Below the pieces are notes generated by a model. That model was not told the DNA's origin, searched no databases, and worked only from the letters and a program-made list of their open reading frames with translations. 64,000 bases of DNA. It comes from Ilyomonas sp965214235 (GTDB taxonomy: Bacteria > Bacteroidota > Bacteroidia > Chitinophagales > Chitinophagaceae). This document shows positions 52,433-62,340 of this stretch, one piece after another; the stretch's first letter is position 1, and each line of letters opens with the position of its first letter. The stretch covers positions 682,001-746,000 of the forward strand of contig CBDCBH010000003.1 of the NCBI GenBank assembly GCA_965214235.1. The letters run 5' to 3'. The position numbers and the translations under genes were made by a program.

Positions 52433-54649
52433 TTATACTACCCGCTTCCATCGCAACAGTAATGAATTTATTGCCAGCACCACATCGCTAAAGCCCATTA
52501 GTAAAGCACCAACAGCAGGGTTTAAAAAGCCCATCGCCGCCACCGGAATGGCAACAATATTATAAGCAAAAGCCCAGGCAAGGTTTGTTTTTATAGTACC
52601 ATACGTGTGCTTACCCAGCCCTAATGCAAGAGGAAGATTTTGTAAGCCGTTATTCATTAAAACAACCTGTGCGCTTTGCATTGCAATTTGTGTAGCATCG
52701 CTTAACGAGATGCCAACGGTTGCTTTGGCTAAGGCGGGCGCATCGTTAATGCCATCGCCAACCATAGCTGTAGGTTGCTGTGCAGTTAGCGAAGCAATTA
52801 CGTTTAGTTTTTGTTCAGGTGTTTGCTCTGCAATAATGTTTTCAATACCTAATTGTTTTGCAACCCGCTCGCACTTTTTTTTGTTATCACCACTTAGTAA
52901 AATGGTTTTGATATTTTTATTGTGAAGTTGTTGAATCACTTCCTTTGCTTCGGGTCGAATGGCATCGGCAACATCAATCCAGCCCAATAGTTCATTGTTT
53001 CGGATGATGTAAACATTGTGCGAATCATCGGTTGTAAGATGGTGCGCTGTTTTGTAAGAGCCTGCCAAATATTCGTTGCCTTCTTTGTCGGTTGCCTTCA
53101 TCCCCAAGCCTTTCATTTCTTCAATGTTTGCCCAGCGAATATCTCCTTTCATTTTCCATTCTTTCGCAATGGTTTTTGCTATTGGATGAGCCGAATATTT
53201 TTCTAACGAAAAAGCGATGCGCTTGAAATTATCAATTATTATTTGTGAAGGATGAAAAGTAAGTGGTGAAGGTTGAGATAGGAGGAGTGAGCTGGCTGAT
53301 TGAGTGGAAACAGCATCGGCTATTTCATCATAACCGTTGTTTTCTTTTACTGCAAAATGGGTAATAGTAAACTCACCGGTTGTAAGCGTTCCGGTTTTAT
53401 CAAACACCACTTGTTTAATGTTGTTAAACACTTCCAAACTACGCGCATTTCTAAACAAAATACCGTTCCTGGCGGCTCTTCCCAAACCAACAGCAATGGC
53501 TGCGGGCGTTGCCAAACCCATAGCGCAAGGGCACGAAATAACCAACACAGCAATGCTCCGCAGTAAGCTTTCACCAACCCCAATATGAGCAAAAAAATGA
53601 TTAAAAACAAACGTAAGCACCGCAATGCCAACCACCACCGGAACAAACACCGCACTTATCTTATCTGCCAGTTGTTGTACAGGCGGCTTTTCGGTTTGCG
53701 CTTCGCGAACCATTTTCAAAATCTGATTTAAAACAGTGTTATCTCCGGCAGCCGTTACATACGCTTTCAAAGTTCCGTTTTCTACTAAGCTGCCGCCAAT
53801 TAGTTTATCATTCATTTTCTTTTCCACCGGCGCACTTTCGCCGGTTATAATGGCTTCGCTTATGCTCGCTTCGCCCCATAATACTTTACAGTCGGCGGGC
53901 ACTTGTTCGCCGTTTTTTATCAGTAATAAATCGCCAGTTTTTAAGCTGCCCGCTTCCACAGGAAAAATATGCTCTTCGTGTTTGTCATCGTACGCAATCA
54001 TATTCGCCATTATCTTTTGCGATACAGCTAATTTCTGCAGTTCGGTTTGTGTGGTTTGCACCGATTTATCTTCTAACCAATTACCCAAAAACACTATTGT
54101 AATGATGGTTGCGGTTGTTTCGTAAAACAGGTATTGTTCGGCTTGATGAGTAAGCGTTCCATATAAACTGTAAACGAATGAAGCCACCGCACCAATGGTT
54201 ATCAGCACGTTCATATTCGGAATGCCTTTGCTTACACTTTTGATGGCGCTTCTTCCAAAATAGCTCATGCCCAAAACAAACACAGGCAGCGTAAGCGCTA
54301 ACTGCACATAAGGGTTCATCAGAATGGCAATGTGCAAACCCAACATGTGAAGCAAAAGCGGCAATGTAAAAATGGAGCAAAAGAAAAAGCGTTGTAAATG
54401 GTTTTGGAAGAAGAGTTTGTTTTTATTCGTTTTTTCTCCGTCCGCCACTTTATAACCCAAACTGTTGATGCCTTTTTGCAAAAGGGCATCGGTTACATCG
54501 TTGCTTTTTTGAAACGAAACATCACCGCCAATGAAGTTTACTTTTACATTTTTTTGTCCTTGTTTTTCTAAATATTTTTCGATAGAAAGTGCGCAGTTGG
54601 TGCAACTCATGCCCTGCACTTTCCAATGTATTGTTTGTTCTTCGTTCAT
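52433..54649 (-). CDS. Heavy-metal P1B-type ATPase, CopA-like
   Basis: A 738-residue copper-exporter-like ATPase. The N-terminal HMA domain carries GMSCTNCALS (CxxC), and SCPCAMGLATP (CPC in the transport helix), DKTGTLTTGEF, ITGESAPVEKK, SAHPIAKTI (the SEHPL variant) and GDGINDAPALA are present. CPC plus CxxC fits monovalent copper transport. A low-complexity insertion (STQSASSLLLSQPSPLTFHP) lies between DKTGT and SAHPIA near residue 450 and is read from the same kind of word-repeat DNA that occurs in nearby spacers. Starts at ATG 54649. Confidence 0.94.
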   Translation of the reverse strand: MNEEQTIHWKVQGMSCTNCALSIEKYLEKQGQKNVKVNFIGGDVSFQKSNDVTDALLQKGINSLGYKVADGEKTNKNKLFFQNHLQRFFFCSIFTLPLLLHMLGLHIAILMNPYVQLALTLPVFVLGMSYFGRSAIKSVSKGIPNMNVLITIGAVASFVYSLYGTLTHQAEQYLFYETTATIITIVFLGNWLEDKSVQTTQTELQKLAVSQKIMANMIAYDDKHEEHIFPVEAGSLKTGDLLLIKNGEQVPADCKVLWGEASISEAIITGESAPVEKKMNDKLIGGSLVENGTLKAYVTAAGDNTVLNQILKMVREAQTEKPPVQQLADKISAVFVPVVVGIAVLTFVFNHFFAHIGVGESLLRSIAVLVISCPCAMGLATPAAIAVGLGRAARNGILFRNARSLEVFNNIKQVVFDKTGTLTTGEFTITHFAVKENNGYDEIADAVSTQSASSLLLSQPSPLTFHPSQIIIDNFKRIAFSLEKYSAHPIAKTIAKEWKMKGDIRWANIEEMKGLGMKATDKEGNEYLAGSYKTAHHLTTDDSHNVYIIRNNELLGWIDVADAIRPEAKEVIQQLHNKNIKTILLSGDNKKKCERVAKQLGIENIIAEQTPEQKLNVIASLTAQQPTAMVGDGINDAPALAKATVGISLSDATQIAMQSAQVVLMNNGLQNLPLALGLGKHTYGTIKTNLAWAFAYNIVAIPVAAMGFLNPAVGALLMGFSDVVLAINSLLLRWKRVV

Positions 54650-54790
54650 TGTTTGTAACTGCTTTATAAATACTTGTTTTTAAACTCACAAAGTTACCGC
54701 AGTTGCGCGCCATTTCACTTCACGGTTATGTCAATCTTTTCATTCCTGTTATAAACCGAATGATATTAACAGTTTTGTACGTTTGCTGAT

Positions 54791-55207
54791 ATGAATATTT
54801 TATTCACAAAAGATAAACTAATCAACGCCACCCAACAAATGTGGGATTGGGGCAAAACCTTTCCTGTATGGGCGTTTCATGCACCAATGGGTGCCGGAAA
54901 AACAACATTTATTCATTCACTTTGTATTGATGTTTTACGAACTACCGATGCCGTAAGCAGCCCAACATTTTCTATCATTAACGAATACAAAACAGAAGTT
55001 ACCGGAACCGTTTATCACATGGATTGGTACCGGTTGAAGGGCGAAGAAGAAGCGGTGGCAGCCGGTGTGGAAGACATGCTGCAAAGCGGTAACTTGTGTT
55101 TGATAGAATGGGCTGATGTTGCGCCTCTTTTACTGCCCGAACTTGCCCTTCACATCTACATCACCGTCATTGACGAAACAACGCGGCAGCTTCGTGCTAC
55201 CTTATAA
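54791..55207 (+). CDS. tsaE: tRNA threonylcarbamoyladenosine ATPase TsaE
   Basis: A 138-residue ATPase needed for t6A37 formation. Walker A APMGAGKTTFIHSL, SPTFSIINEYK with the switch region, HMDWYRLKGEEEAVAAGVEDML and IEWADVAPLLLP are the standard TsaE blocks. Starts at ATG 54791. The alanine dehydrogenase gene follows about 137 bp downstream. Confidence 0.94.
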   Translation: MNILFTKDKLINATQQMWDWGKTFPVWAFHAPMGAGKTTFIHSLCIDVLRTTDAVSSPTFSIINEYKTEVTGTVYHMDWYRLKGEEEAVAAGVEDMLQSGNLCLIEWADVAPLLLPELALHIYITVIDETTRQLRATL

Positions 55208-55344
55208 AGGGTTTTGATTTATATTTGTAGTAGCAGTACACAAAAAAGAATTAACTATTGCCATCGCATCATGCGCCGTACTTTTTTTATTAACTGGAAC
55301 TTTGTGTTCGTTTCTTTATTTTTTTCATCAAAACAAATAACGCA

Positions 55345-56559
55345 ATGCCTGTAACCAAGCCTGTTGTGAGCGGATCGTTTTCATACGAAACACAGGAAGA
55401 AAAATTAGACATTAAACCTGCGGGCGAACGCCTGGAAATTGGGATGCCGAAAGAAACGGCTTACCAGGAAAACCGCATTGCGCTTACACCCGAAGCGGTA
55501 AGCGTGCTGGTAAACAATGGCCATGAAGTAACGATAGAAACCAAAGCCGGTACCGGCAGCAATTATGATGACAGGGATTACTCCGAAGCCGGTGCAAAAA
55601 TAGAATACGATACAAATAAAGTTTACAAATGTCCTATTTTAATTAAAAGCGCACCTATTGTGCAGGAGGAATGCTCGCTTTTGCAAATGAACCAAACCAT
55701 CGTTTCGCCGCTTCATCTTCCCCTTTTAAAAAAAGAAATTATTGAAGTGATGATGCAAAAACGCATTACCGCTATTGGCTTTGAAAACCTGAAAGATGAT
55801 AGCGGCACGTTCCCAATCGTGCGCAGCATGAGCGAGATTGCAGGCAGCGCCTCCATGCTGATTGCGGGTCAATATTTAGGCACAGCAAACGAAGGAAAAG
55901 GTGTGTTGCTGGGCGGCATCAGCGGTATTCCGCCAACCAAAGTTATCATTATTGGCGCAGGTGTGGTGGGCGAGTTTGCAACACGTGCGGCATTAGCAAT
56001 GGGCGCATCAGTAAAAGTGTTTGATAATAATATTTATAAATTAAAACGGTTAGAAAACAACCTGGGCGTACGTGTTTGGACGAGCGTTATTGAACCTAAA
56101 ATTTTAGCCAAGCAATTAAAAACCTGCGAAGTGGCGGTGGGCGCTTTAATAACTGAAAGTGGCAGAAGCCCTATTGTGGTTACCGAAAATATGGTGGCGG
56201 CAATGCGCAGCGGCAGCGTAATTATTGATGTAAGCATTGACCGTGGCGGCTGTTTCGAAACCAGCGAAATTACTACGCACGAAAAGCCAACGTTCCGCAA
56301 ATATGATGTGATACATTATTGCGTACCCAATATTGCCAGCGGTTTTGCGCGCACAGCAAGCCATGCTATCAGCAATGTGCTGATGCCGCTGCTAATGGAT
56401 GCCGGTGATGAAGGCGGCATTGAAGAAATGCTGTGGCACAACATTAACCTGCGGCATGGCGTGTATATGTACAAAGGTCATTTAACCGATATTTACATCA
56501 GCCAGCGATACGATTTAAAATATACTGATTTGAATTTATTAATTGCAAGCCGAACCTGA
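55345..56559 (+). CDS. ald: Alanine dehydrogenase
   Basis: A 404-residue NAD-dependent enzyme that interconverts alanine and pyruvate plus ammonia. The IGMPKETAYQENRIALTPEAV start of the AlaDH/PNT fold, TGSNYDDRDY, and the Rossmann motif IIGAGVVGEFATRAALAMGA are seen, with DVSIDRGGCFETS and YCVPNIASGFARTASHA in the second half. ATG 55345. A TATATTTG word at 55220-55227 may be the promoter -7 element. The N-terminal extension of about 30 residues is typical of the Bacteroidota form. Confidence 0.95.
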   Translation: MPVTKPVVSGSFSYETQEEKLDIKPAGERLEIGMPKETAYQENRIALTPEAVSVLVNNGHEVTIETKAGTGSNYDDRDYSEAGAKIEYDTNKVYKCPILIKSAPIVQEECSLLQMNQTIVSPLHLPLLKKEIIEVMMQKRITAIGFENLKDDSGTFPIVRSMSEIAGSASMLIAGQYLGTANEGKGVLLGGISGIPPTKVIIIGAGVVGEFATRAALAMGASVKVFDNNIYKLKRLENNLGVRVWTSVIEPKILAKQLKTCEVAVGALITESGRSPIVVTENMVAAMRSGSVIIDVSIDRGGCFETSEITTHEKPTFRKYDVIHYCVPNIASGFARTASHAISNVLMPLLMDAGDEGGIEEMLWHNINLRHGVYMYKGHLTDIYISQRYDLKYTDLNLLIASRT

Positions 56560-56565
56560 CCCTTG

Positions 56566-56814
56566 TTAAGCCAGAATTTCTTCTAATGCATAGGCGACGG
56601 CTTGCAGTAAATCGGGCTTTATTTTTTGCTCCCTTCCGCTATGGGGCGATGAAGCAATGGCTCTGAACGCTCCCTCATCATCTTTTTCAAAATTTATTTT
56701 CTCATCATCAATTATAACTTCAATTGAATATGAGTAAGTGGTAGTAAACAACTGTGCGGGAAATTCGAGTGCTTTATTTTGATAATTAACCGGAATAACA
56801 AAGGATTCGATCAT
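56566..56814 (-). CDS. Small hypothetical protein
   Basis: An 82-residue soluble protein starting at ATG 56814, beta-rich (MIESFVIPVNYQNKALEFPA) and ending in a helix (KPDLLQAVAYALEEILA). No motif is recognised. It is 7 bp from the ald stop in the opposite direction. Intact frame and amino-acid mix support it as a gene. Confidence 0.6.
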   Translation of the reverse strand: MIESFVIPVNYQNKALEFPAQLFTTTYSYSIEVIIDDEKINFEKDDEGAFRAIASSPHSGREQKIKPDLLQAVAYALEEILA

Positions 56815-56912
56815 AATAAAAAAAGGTTCTTTTTAATTCACTGCAAACTATAGAACTCAAATGCAGAGATATTAAGAAGCCCGGCTCTATCAATCATAAT
56901 AAAAGAAAAACC

Positions 56913-57275
56913 TTATGCCTCAACCGGCAAATAAGAATTAATGAGAGAGTGAATTTGATGCAGTGAAAAAGGTTTATGCAATATGCCATCGGCGCAGGTA
57001 TCTTTATAATTTTCCAGCGCATGGGCATTGGCTGAAAAGAGAATAACAGGACGATTAATGACGAGTTCGTTTTTTATACGTTTGCAAATTTCTCTGCCGT
57101 CTTCGCCATTCAGGTTCACATCAAGTAAAATTAAATCGGGTTTTGATTGAGGAAGCGCCTCAAAAAAAGGCTTCGATTGCTGAAATACTTTTACAGAAAA
57201 CCCTTTTTTTGAAAACCAGATTTTAAGGGAAAGCAAAATATCATAATCATCGTCAACAATAAATAATTGCTTCAA
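56913..57275 (-). CDS. Single-domain response regulator (receiver only)
   Basis: A 120-residue CheY-like receiver. Acidic pair VDDDYD, phospho-acceptor Asp in LILLDVNLNGEDG, Ser in LFSANA and Lys in LHKPF are all present. No output domain follows, so it acts through another protein. The start is a TTG at 57275; no ATG lies nearby. No kinase is adjacent. Confidence 0.85.
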   Translation of the reverse strand: MKQLFIVDDDYDILLSLKIWFSKKGFSVKVFQQSKPFFEALPQSKPDLILLDVNLNGEDGREICKRIKNELVINRPVILFSANAHALENYKDTCADGILHKPFSLHQIHSLINSYLPVEA

Positions 57276-57563
57276 TAGAATAATTTTGCTTATAAGTAGT
57301 ATAAATTATGCCAAATCCTGTTTCATTTTAAGTAATTATTATATTTTTCTTTTACTCCATTTTTTACTATTCCGTAAACCTTCTTGAAATCAATGGCTTG
57401 AAAAGAATTTTTTTTTGAAGGAATAATTTTTTAATCCATTTATTTACAGAAGCCGCTTAAGATATACAACCCAACAGCATTAAATTGTAGATGCCTTGCC
57501 TCATGCCTTCGCTTTTATATCCTCAAAAACCATTTAATATCTGCAATATCTTTGCTCACATTT

Positions 57564-58490
57564 ATGCAGGCGCTTATTTATAAATCAACAGGAAGCTGGT
57601 ATGTTGCAAAAACCGAAAGCGGAAATGTTGTGAATGCCCGCATAAAAGGGATTTTTAAAATTGATAATATTACCTCGACCAACCCCATTGCTGTGGGTGA
57701 TTGCGTTACTGTTGAGCCTGAAGATGCAACTGCTAACACAGTTATTATTACTCAGATTGCGGAGCGAAAAAATTACATTGCCCGCAGCTCGCCGCACAAC
57801 AAAAACCAGCATCACATCATCGCATCCAATCTCGATCAGACATTGCTGTTCGCCACCATTAAAGAGCCTCGCACATCAACCGGTTTTATTGACAGGTTTC
57901 TGGTTTCTGCCGAAGCGTTTCACATTCCCGCCATTCTTGTTTTTAATAAATGGGATGTTTATAAAAAGAAAGAAAGGGATTTGTTTGAAAGGTTACAACT
58001 TATTTACACTTCCATTGGTTACAAGGTGATGAAGTTAAGTATGCAAAGCGGCGAAGGCTTAGACGAAGTAAAGCAACTGCTGCAAAAACAAACCACATTA
58101 GTAAGCGGACATAGCGGTGTTGGAAAATCTACTTTCATCAATGCTATTTTACCCGACAGAAAATTACGAACCACCGAAGTAAGCAACTCGAGCGGAAAAG
58201 GAATGCACACAACTACTTTTGCTGAAATGTTTGATTTGCCTCTTGGCGGACGATTGATTGATACACCGGGGATAAGGGAGTTTGGTGTGATTGATATTAA
58301 AAAAGAAGAGATTTCGCACTATTTTCCTGAAATGCGCAGGCTGCTTTCACAATGCCGCTATAACAATTGCCTGCACAGAGATGAGCCAGACTGCGCAATA
58401 AAAGAAGCGGTGAACGAAGGTTTGATTTCGGTTGAACGTTACATTAGTTACCTGAATATGATGGATAGTATTAGTGATAAAAGCTATTAA
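57564..58490 (+). CDS. rsgA: Ribosome small-subunit GTPase RsgA
   Basis: A 308-residue circularly permuted GTPase that helps mature the 30S subunit. G4 NKWDVYKKK comes first, followed by G1 GHSGVGKSTFINA, G3 DTPGIREFG and a C-terminal zinc site (CRYNNCLHRDEPDC). An OB domain precedes them. ATG 57564 is preferred over an upstream TTG. Stand-alone gene. Confidence 0.95.
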   Translation: MQALIYKSTGSWYVAKTESGNVVNARIKGIFKIDNITSTNPIAVGDCVTVEPEDATANTVIITQIAERKNYIARSSPHNKNQHHIIASNLDQTLLFATIKEPRTSTGFIDRFLVSAEAFHIPAILVFNKWDVYKKKERDLFERLQLIYTSIGYKVMKLSMQSGEGLDEVKQLLQKQTTLVSGHSGVGKSTFINAILPDRKLRTTEVSNSSGKGMHTTTFAEMFDLPLGGRLIDTPGIREFGVIDIKKEEISHYFPEMRRLLSQCRYNNCLHRDEPDCAIKEAVNEGLISVERYISYLNMMDSISDKSY

Positions 58491-58567
58491 ATAATAACCT
58501 TCTCGGTTTGTAAAACCAAGCTTAGCCATAAAAAATAAAAGATATATTTTTCTTTTACAAAAAGAAA

Positions 58568-58852
58568 TTAAGAGTGAGGAATCTGCAACTTGCCGGCTAA
58601 TTTATTAATAAGCTTTTCGTCTTTAGCTTCTTCCGAAAACAACGAGATGCCATTGTAAATGCTGTATTGTAAAACAAACTTTCGCTTTCGGTAAGTGAAC
58701 GACCAATGAATACTATCGGCTTCATCTTCTTTACCCGTAAATCGAACAAAGCGAAGCTTGCTTAGCTTGCCTGCAAGACGATAAAAATCAGCAAGGCTGC
58801 TGTCCACATTGTTGATATTGGTGGTGGTAGCAGCATTTTGGATAATGTGCAT
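58568..58852 (-). CDS. Small hypothetical protein
   Basis: A 94-residue soluble protein starting at ATG 58852, with DSIHWSFTYRKRKFVLQYSI and NGISLFSEE stretches and a helical end (KDEKLINKLAGKLQI). No known family is recognised. It is convergent with rsgA. An intact frame and balanced composition support coding. Confidence 0.6.
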   Translation of the reverse strand: MHIIQNAATTTNINNVDSSLADFYRLAGKLSKLRFVRFTGKEDEADSIHWSFTYRKRKFVLQYSIYNGISLFSEEAKDEKLINKLAGKLQIPHS

Positions 58853-59112
58853 TGTACTACCTTTTGTTTTTAATGAGTTATGTCAATCGGTTTCTATTCA
58901 ATTTTTTTTAAGGTTCACGGCTTTCTTTTAATCGCATTTATATCGCTGCTTTGTATAAATCGTATAAAAAGAAAAAATATTGCGATATAAAAAAAGATAG
59001 CTTTTCTGAAGGGTGAATCAGTCTTAAAAATATAAGCAATTAGTTTTGTTTGTACAGAAAAGCTATCCGAAAGAATAAGACAAACCGCCACTGTTTTCCG
59101 CTGCAAGAGATA

Positions 59113-59631
59113 TTAACTTTTTTTGAACCAGGAGGCATAACGCAAATAATTATTTGCAATGCGGTGAATTTCACTCGCAGCCAGTTCATCCGACACATTT
59201 TTTACTTTTTTTGCGGGCACGCCTGCATAAATGCTTCCGATTTCTGCCACTGTATTTTGCAGCATCACCGCACCGGCAGCAATAATGCAGTTGGAGTGAA
59301 CAATACAACCATCCATAACAATGGCTCCCATACCCACCAGCACATCATCATGCAAAGTGCAGCCATGCACAATGGCGCTGTGCCCGATAGAAACATTATT
59401 GCCAATATAGGTTGACCATTTTTCAAACGTGCAATGCACCACCGCATTATCATGAATGTTTACTTTATTGCCCATGCGAATAAAATTTACATCGCCACGC
59501 AAAACGGCATTAAACCAAACGCTGCAGTCATCGCCCATAATTATATCGCCTACAAGTGTTGCATTGGGTGCTAAAAAACAACGGCTGCCTAATTGCGGTT
59601 CTTTGCCCAATACAGGCATTAATAAAGCCAT
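59113..59631 (-). CDS. Gamma-carbonic-anhydrase-like hexapeptide-repeat protein
   Basis: A 172-residue left-handed beta-helix protein. Hexapeptide repeats (GRNVNIHDNAVVH-like, IGNNVSIGHSAIVHG, VLVGMGAIVMDG) are plain, and the metal-type His residues (NAVVHCTF, IGHSAIVHG) are kept, as in the gamma-CA/PaaY family. It may hydrate CO2 or act as a related acyltransferase; the catalytic role is not proven by the sequence. Starts at ATG 59631, divergent from the aminotransferase. Confidence 0.9.
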   Translation of the reverse strand: MALLMPVLGKEPQLGSRCFLAPNATLVGDIIMGDDCSVWFNAVLRGDVNFIRMGNKVNIHDNAVVHCTFEKWSTYIGNNVSIGHSAIVHGCTLHDDVLVGMGAIVMDGCIVHSNCIIAAGAVMLQNTVAEIGSIYAGVPAKKVKNVSDELAASEIHRIANNYLRYASWFKKS

Positions 59632-59724
59632 ACGATTTTATTTTGAAATGAAAACAAAGTAAAAACAAACGATGGCAAACTCATCGGTTACTTTTGCTCA
59701 TTTTTTACAACTGTCATCTTTACT

Positions 59725-60909
59725 ATGGATAACCGTTCTTTATTTCTCCGCCATGTTGCACAAACATCACCCGAGCCTATGGGCTTGGAAATGGTGCGGG
59801 CGAAAGGCATTTATCAATACGGCGCCGACGGTAAAGAGTATATGGATTTTATTTCCGGATTTAATGTTGCCAACATCGGTCATAGCCATCCCAAAGTGAT
59901 AGCAGCCGTTCAGCAGCAGGCTGAACAATACATGCACCTAATTGTGTACGGTGAGTTTATTCAAAGCCCGCAGGTAGAGTATGCGCATCTTCTCACACAG
60001 CATTTACCGCAAAACCTTAACTGCGTTTATTTTACCAACAGCGGTGCCGAAGCCACAGAAGGGGCGCTTAAACTTGCTAAACGTTATACCGGGCGCAGTA
60101 AAATTATAAGCTTTCATAACAGTTATCATGGCAGCACCCACGGTGCTTTAAGTGTAATGGGTGATGAGTATTATCGCAATGCTTACCGCCCTTTATTACC
60201 CGATGTTTACCATTATCCGTATGGGGAAAATGAAGTAATGAACGCCGTTGATGAAAATACAGCCGCCGTTATTGTAGAAACGGTGCAAGCCGAAAGTGGC
60301 GTAACGCGCCCGCCCGATGCCTGGTTACAAGGGTTACACAACCAATGCAAACAAAAAGGTGCGTTATTAATATTGGATGAAATACAAACCGGCTTTGGCA
60401 GAACCGGAACGCTATGGGCTTTTGAGCAATACAATGTTGTGCCCGATGTTTTATTATTAGGAAAAGCGCTTGGCGGCGGTTTGCCGTTGGGTGCGTTTAT
60501 AGCCGATTTTGAAGTTATGCAAAGCCTTACAAATAACCCGGTGTTAGGGCACATTACAACATTTGGAGGGCATCCGGTTTCGTGTGCATCAGGAAAAGCA
60601 GCGTTTGAAGTTTTGTTGGAAGAAAATTATCTTTCAGAAATAAAAACAAAAGAAAAAATTTTACAGCACCAGTTGCAGCATTCTGAAATCATCAGTCTGC
60701 AGACAGCAGGACTTTGGGCGTCGCTTCAATTTCAAAACTTTGAAACGAATGTGAAGATTATCCGCCACTGCATTAACAACGGCTTAATCAGCGATTGGTT
60801 TTTATTTACTGCAAATAAAATGCGCATTGCTCCGCCTTTGAGTATTAGCAACGAAGAGTTAGAAAAAGGTTGCCAAATCGTTATTAACGCAATTATCAAT
60901 CTCAGATAA
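59725..60909 (+). CDS. Class III aminotransferase
   Basis: A 394-residue PLP enzyme. FTNSGAEATEGALKLAKRYTGR, SFHNSYHGSTHGAL, LILDEIQTGFGRTG and the PLP lysine in LLGKALGGGLPLGAF are typical of the acetylornithine/4-aminobutyrate group. The substrate cannot be fixed by motif. ATG 59725. No arginine or GABA genes are adjacent. Confidence 0.92.
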   Translation: MDNRSLFLRHVAQTSPEPMGLEMVRAKGIYQYGADGKEYMDFISGFNVANIGHSHPKVIAAVQQQAEQYMHLIVYGEFIQSPQVEYAHLLTQHLPQNLNCVYFTNSGAEATEGALKLAKRYTGRSKIISFHNSYHGSTHGALSVMGDEYYRNAYRPLLPDVYHYPYGENEVMNAVDENTAAVIVETVQAESGVTRPPDAWLQGLHNQCKQKGALLILDEIQTGFGRTGTLWAFEQYNVVPDVLLLGKALGGGLPLGAFIADFEVMQSLTNNPVLGHITTFGGHPVSCASGKAAFEVLLEENYLSEIKTKEKILQHQLQHSEIISLQTAGLWASLQFQNFETNVKIIRHCINNGLISDWFLFTANKMRIAPPLSISNEELEKGCQIVINAIINLR

Positions 60910-61185
60910 GTTTGCCCGTCTGTAAATTCTTATCAAGAAAACAAAAAACTTTGTCTGGTAGAGAACCCTCATGCCATATAAAAAAAATTTCATATCAACC
61001 ATGAAATAGGGGCAGAAAATTCTACAATAAGTCAAATTATAAAATATACGGTTCTATTTCTCCTTCATTATTAGCATAAATAAAAATGGCATAATTGTTT
61101 TAATGGTTGTTTTTGTTAAGGTGCTTGCATTTGCGTTTACCAGTTTGAATTAGTGTTTTAATAAACTGAAAATTGAAAACAAATA

Positions 61186-62340
61186 ATGGATATTGTATGC
61201 TTCTCTCATTTGAGATGGAATTTTGTTTATCAGCGACCACAGCATTTGCTTAGCCGGTTTGTCAAAATACACCGTGCTTTTTATATTGAAGAACCTTTTT
61301 TTGATGCTCCCGAAGATGCTTACACTATTACAAAAACAAATGAAAATGTAAATGTAATTGTATTGCACTTGCAGGGCGGTTCATCCGTAGAAAACATAGA
61401 CAGACAAAAGAAATTATTGAATCGGTTGTTTCAGGAGCTTGCTATAAACGATTATATTTTATGGTATTATACTCCAATGGCTTTGTTAGTAAGTGATGAT
61501 TTAAAACCTGAAATAATTGTGTATGATTGCATGGATGAGCTTTCAGCTTTTAAATTTGCGCCGCCGCTTTTAAAAACACTGGAGCAGGAACTGTTTGCAA
61601 AAGCTGATATTGTTTTCACTGGCGGTTATAGTTTGTATGAAGCTAAAAAGCATCAGCATCACAACATTCACCCTTTTCCAAGCAGCATAGACAAAGCGCA
61701 TTTTGCGCAGGCGCGGAATGAAATAAACGATCCGGCTGATCAGGCAAACATTCCACATCCCCGTTTTGGTTTTTATGGTGTGATTGATGAGCGTTTTGAT
61801 ATTAATTTAATAAGAGAAGCAGCCCAACAAAAACCCGATTGGCATTTTGTTCTCATTGGGCCTGTTGTGAAAATAGATCCTGCGTCTTTGCCTCACTTTC
61901 AAAACATTCATTATCTTGGCGGGAAATCGTATAGCGAGCTTCCTTTGTATTTGCAGGGGTGGGATATAGCGCTGGTTCCATTTCTCTTAAATGAATCTAC
62001 CCGTTTTATAAGTCCAACTAAAACACCCGAATACCTTGCCGGTGGGAAGCCGGTTATTTCAACCGCTATTCAGGATGTGGTGTATCCTTACGGCGAAAAA
62101 GGTTTGGTGCATATAATAAAGAATACTGAAGAGTTGATACAAAAAGCAGAAATGGAACTTGCATTAACCAGTAAAGAAAAATGGCTTTCCCAGGCAGATG
62201 ATTTTTTAAAAGATAGTTCTTGGGATATTTCTTGGCAAAAGATGAACAACCTGATACAAAACGAACTCGACAGAAAAACATCTTCTCATCATTCTAAACA
62301 AATAAAAAATCACACAAAAAAGGAGGACGCTTATGTTTGA
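61186..62340 (+). CDS. Glycosyltransferase (GT4-like)
   Basis: A 384-residue GT-B-fold enzyme. The N-terminal HLRWNFVYQRPQHLLSRF is characteristic of a TuaH-type subgroup, and VYDCMDELSAF, FTGGYSLYEAKK and the C-terminal donor region LVPFLLNESTRFISPTKTPEYLAGGKPV follow (nucleotide-sugar Glu in the second). It overlaps glf by 8 bp, so both serve one polysaccharide or glycolipid. The donor and acceptor are unknown. Confidence 0.9.
   Translation: MDIVCFSHLRWNFVYQRPQHLLSRFVKIHRAFYIEEPFFDAPEDAYTITKTNENVNVIVLHLQGGSSVENIDRQKKLLNRLFQELAINDYILWYYTPMALLVSDDLKPEIIVYDCMDELSAFKFAPPLLKTLEQELFAKADIVFTGGYSLYEAKKHQHHNIHPFPSSIDKAHFAQARNEINDPADQANIPHPRFGFYGVIDERFDINLIREAAQQKPDWHFVLIGPVVKIDPASLPHFQNIHYLGGKSYSELPLYLQGWDIALVPFLLNESTRFISPTKTPEYLAGGKPVISTAIQDVVYPYGEKGLVHIIKNTEELIQKAEMELALTSKEKWLSQADDFLKDSSWDISWQKMNNLIQNELDRKTSSHHSKQIKNHTKKEDAYV
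62321..62326 (+). promoter_or_regulatory. Strong Shine-Dalgarno before glf
   Basis: AGGAGG lies 6 bp before the glf ATG (62333), inside the end of the glycosyltransferase gene. Strong Shine-Dalgarno sites are rare in this phylum and none as clear was seen elsewhere in the window. It supports reinitiation at the overlapping start. Confidence 0.75.

Noticed and set aside
58915..59106. 63-codon minus-strand ORF between two genes
   Set aside because: Hydrophobic by virtue of AT-rich DNA; no motif, and its 5' end abuts the gamma-carbonic-anhydrase gene. Could be real but not supportable.
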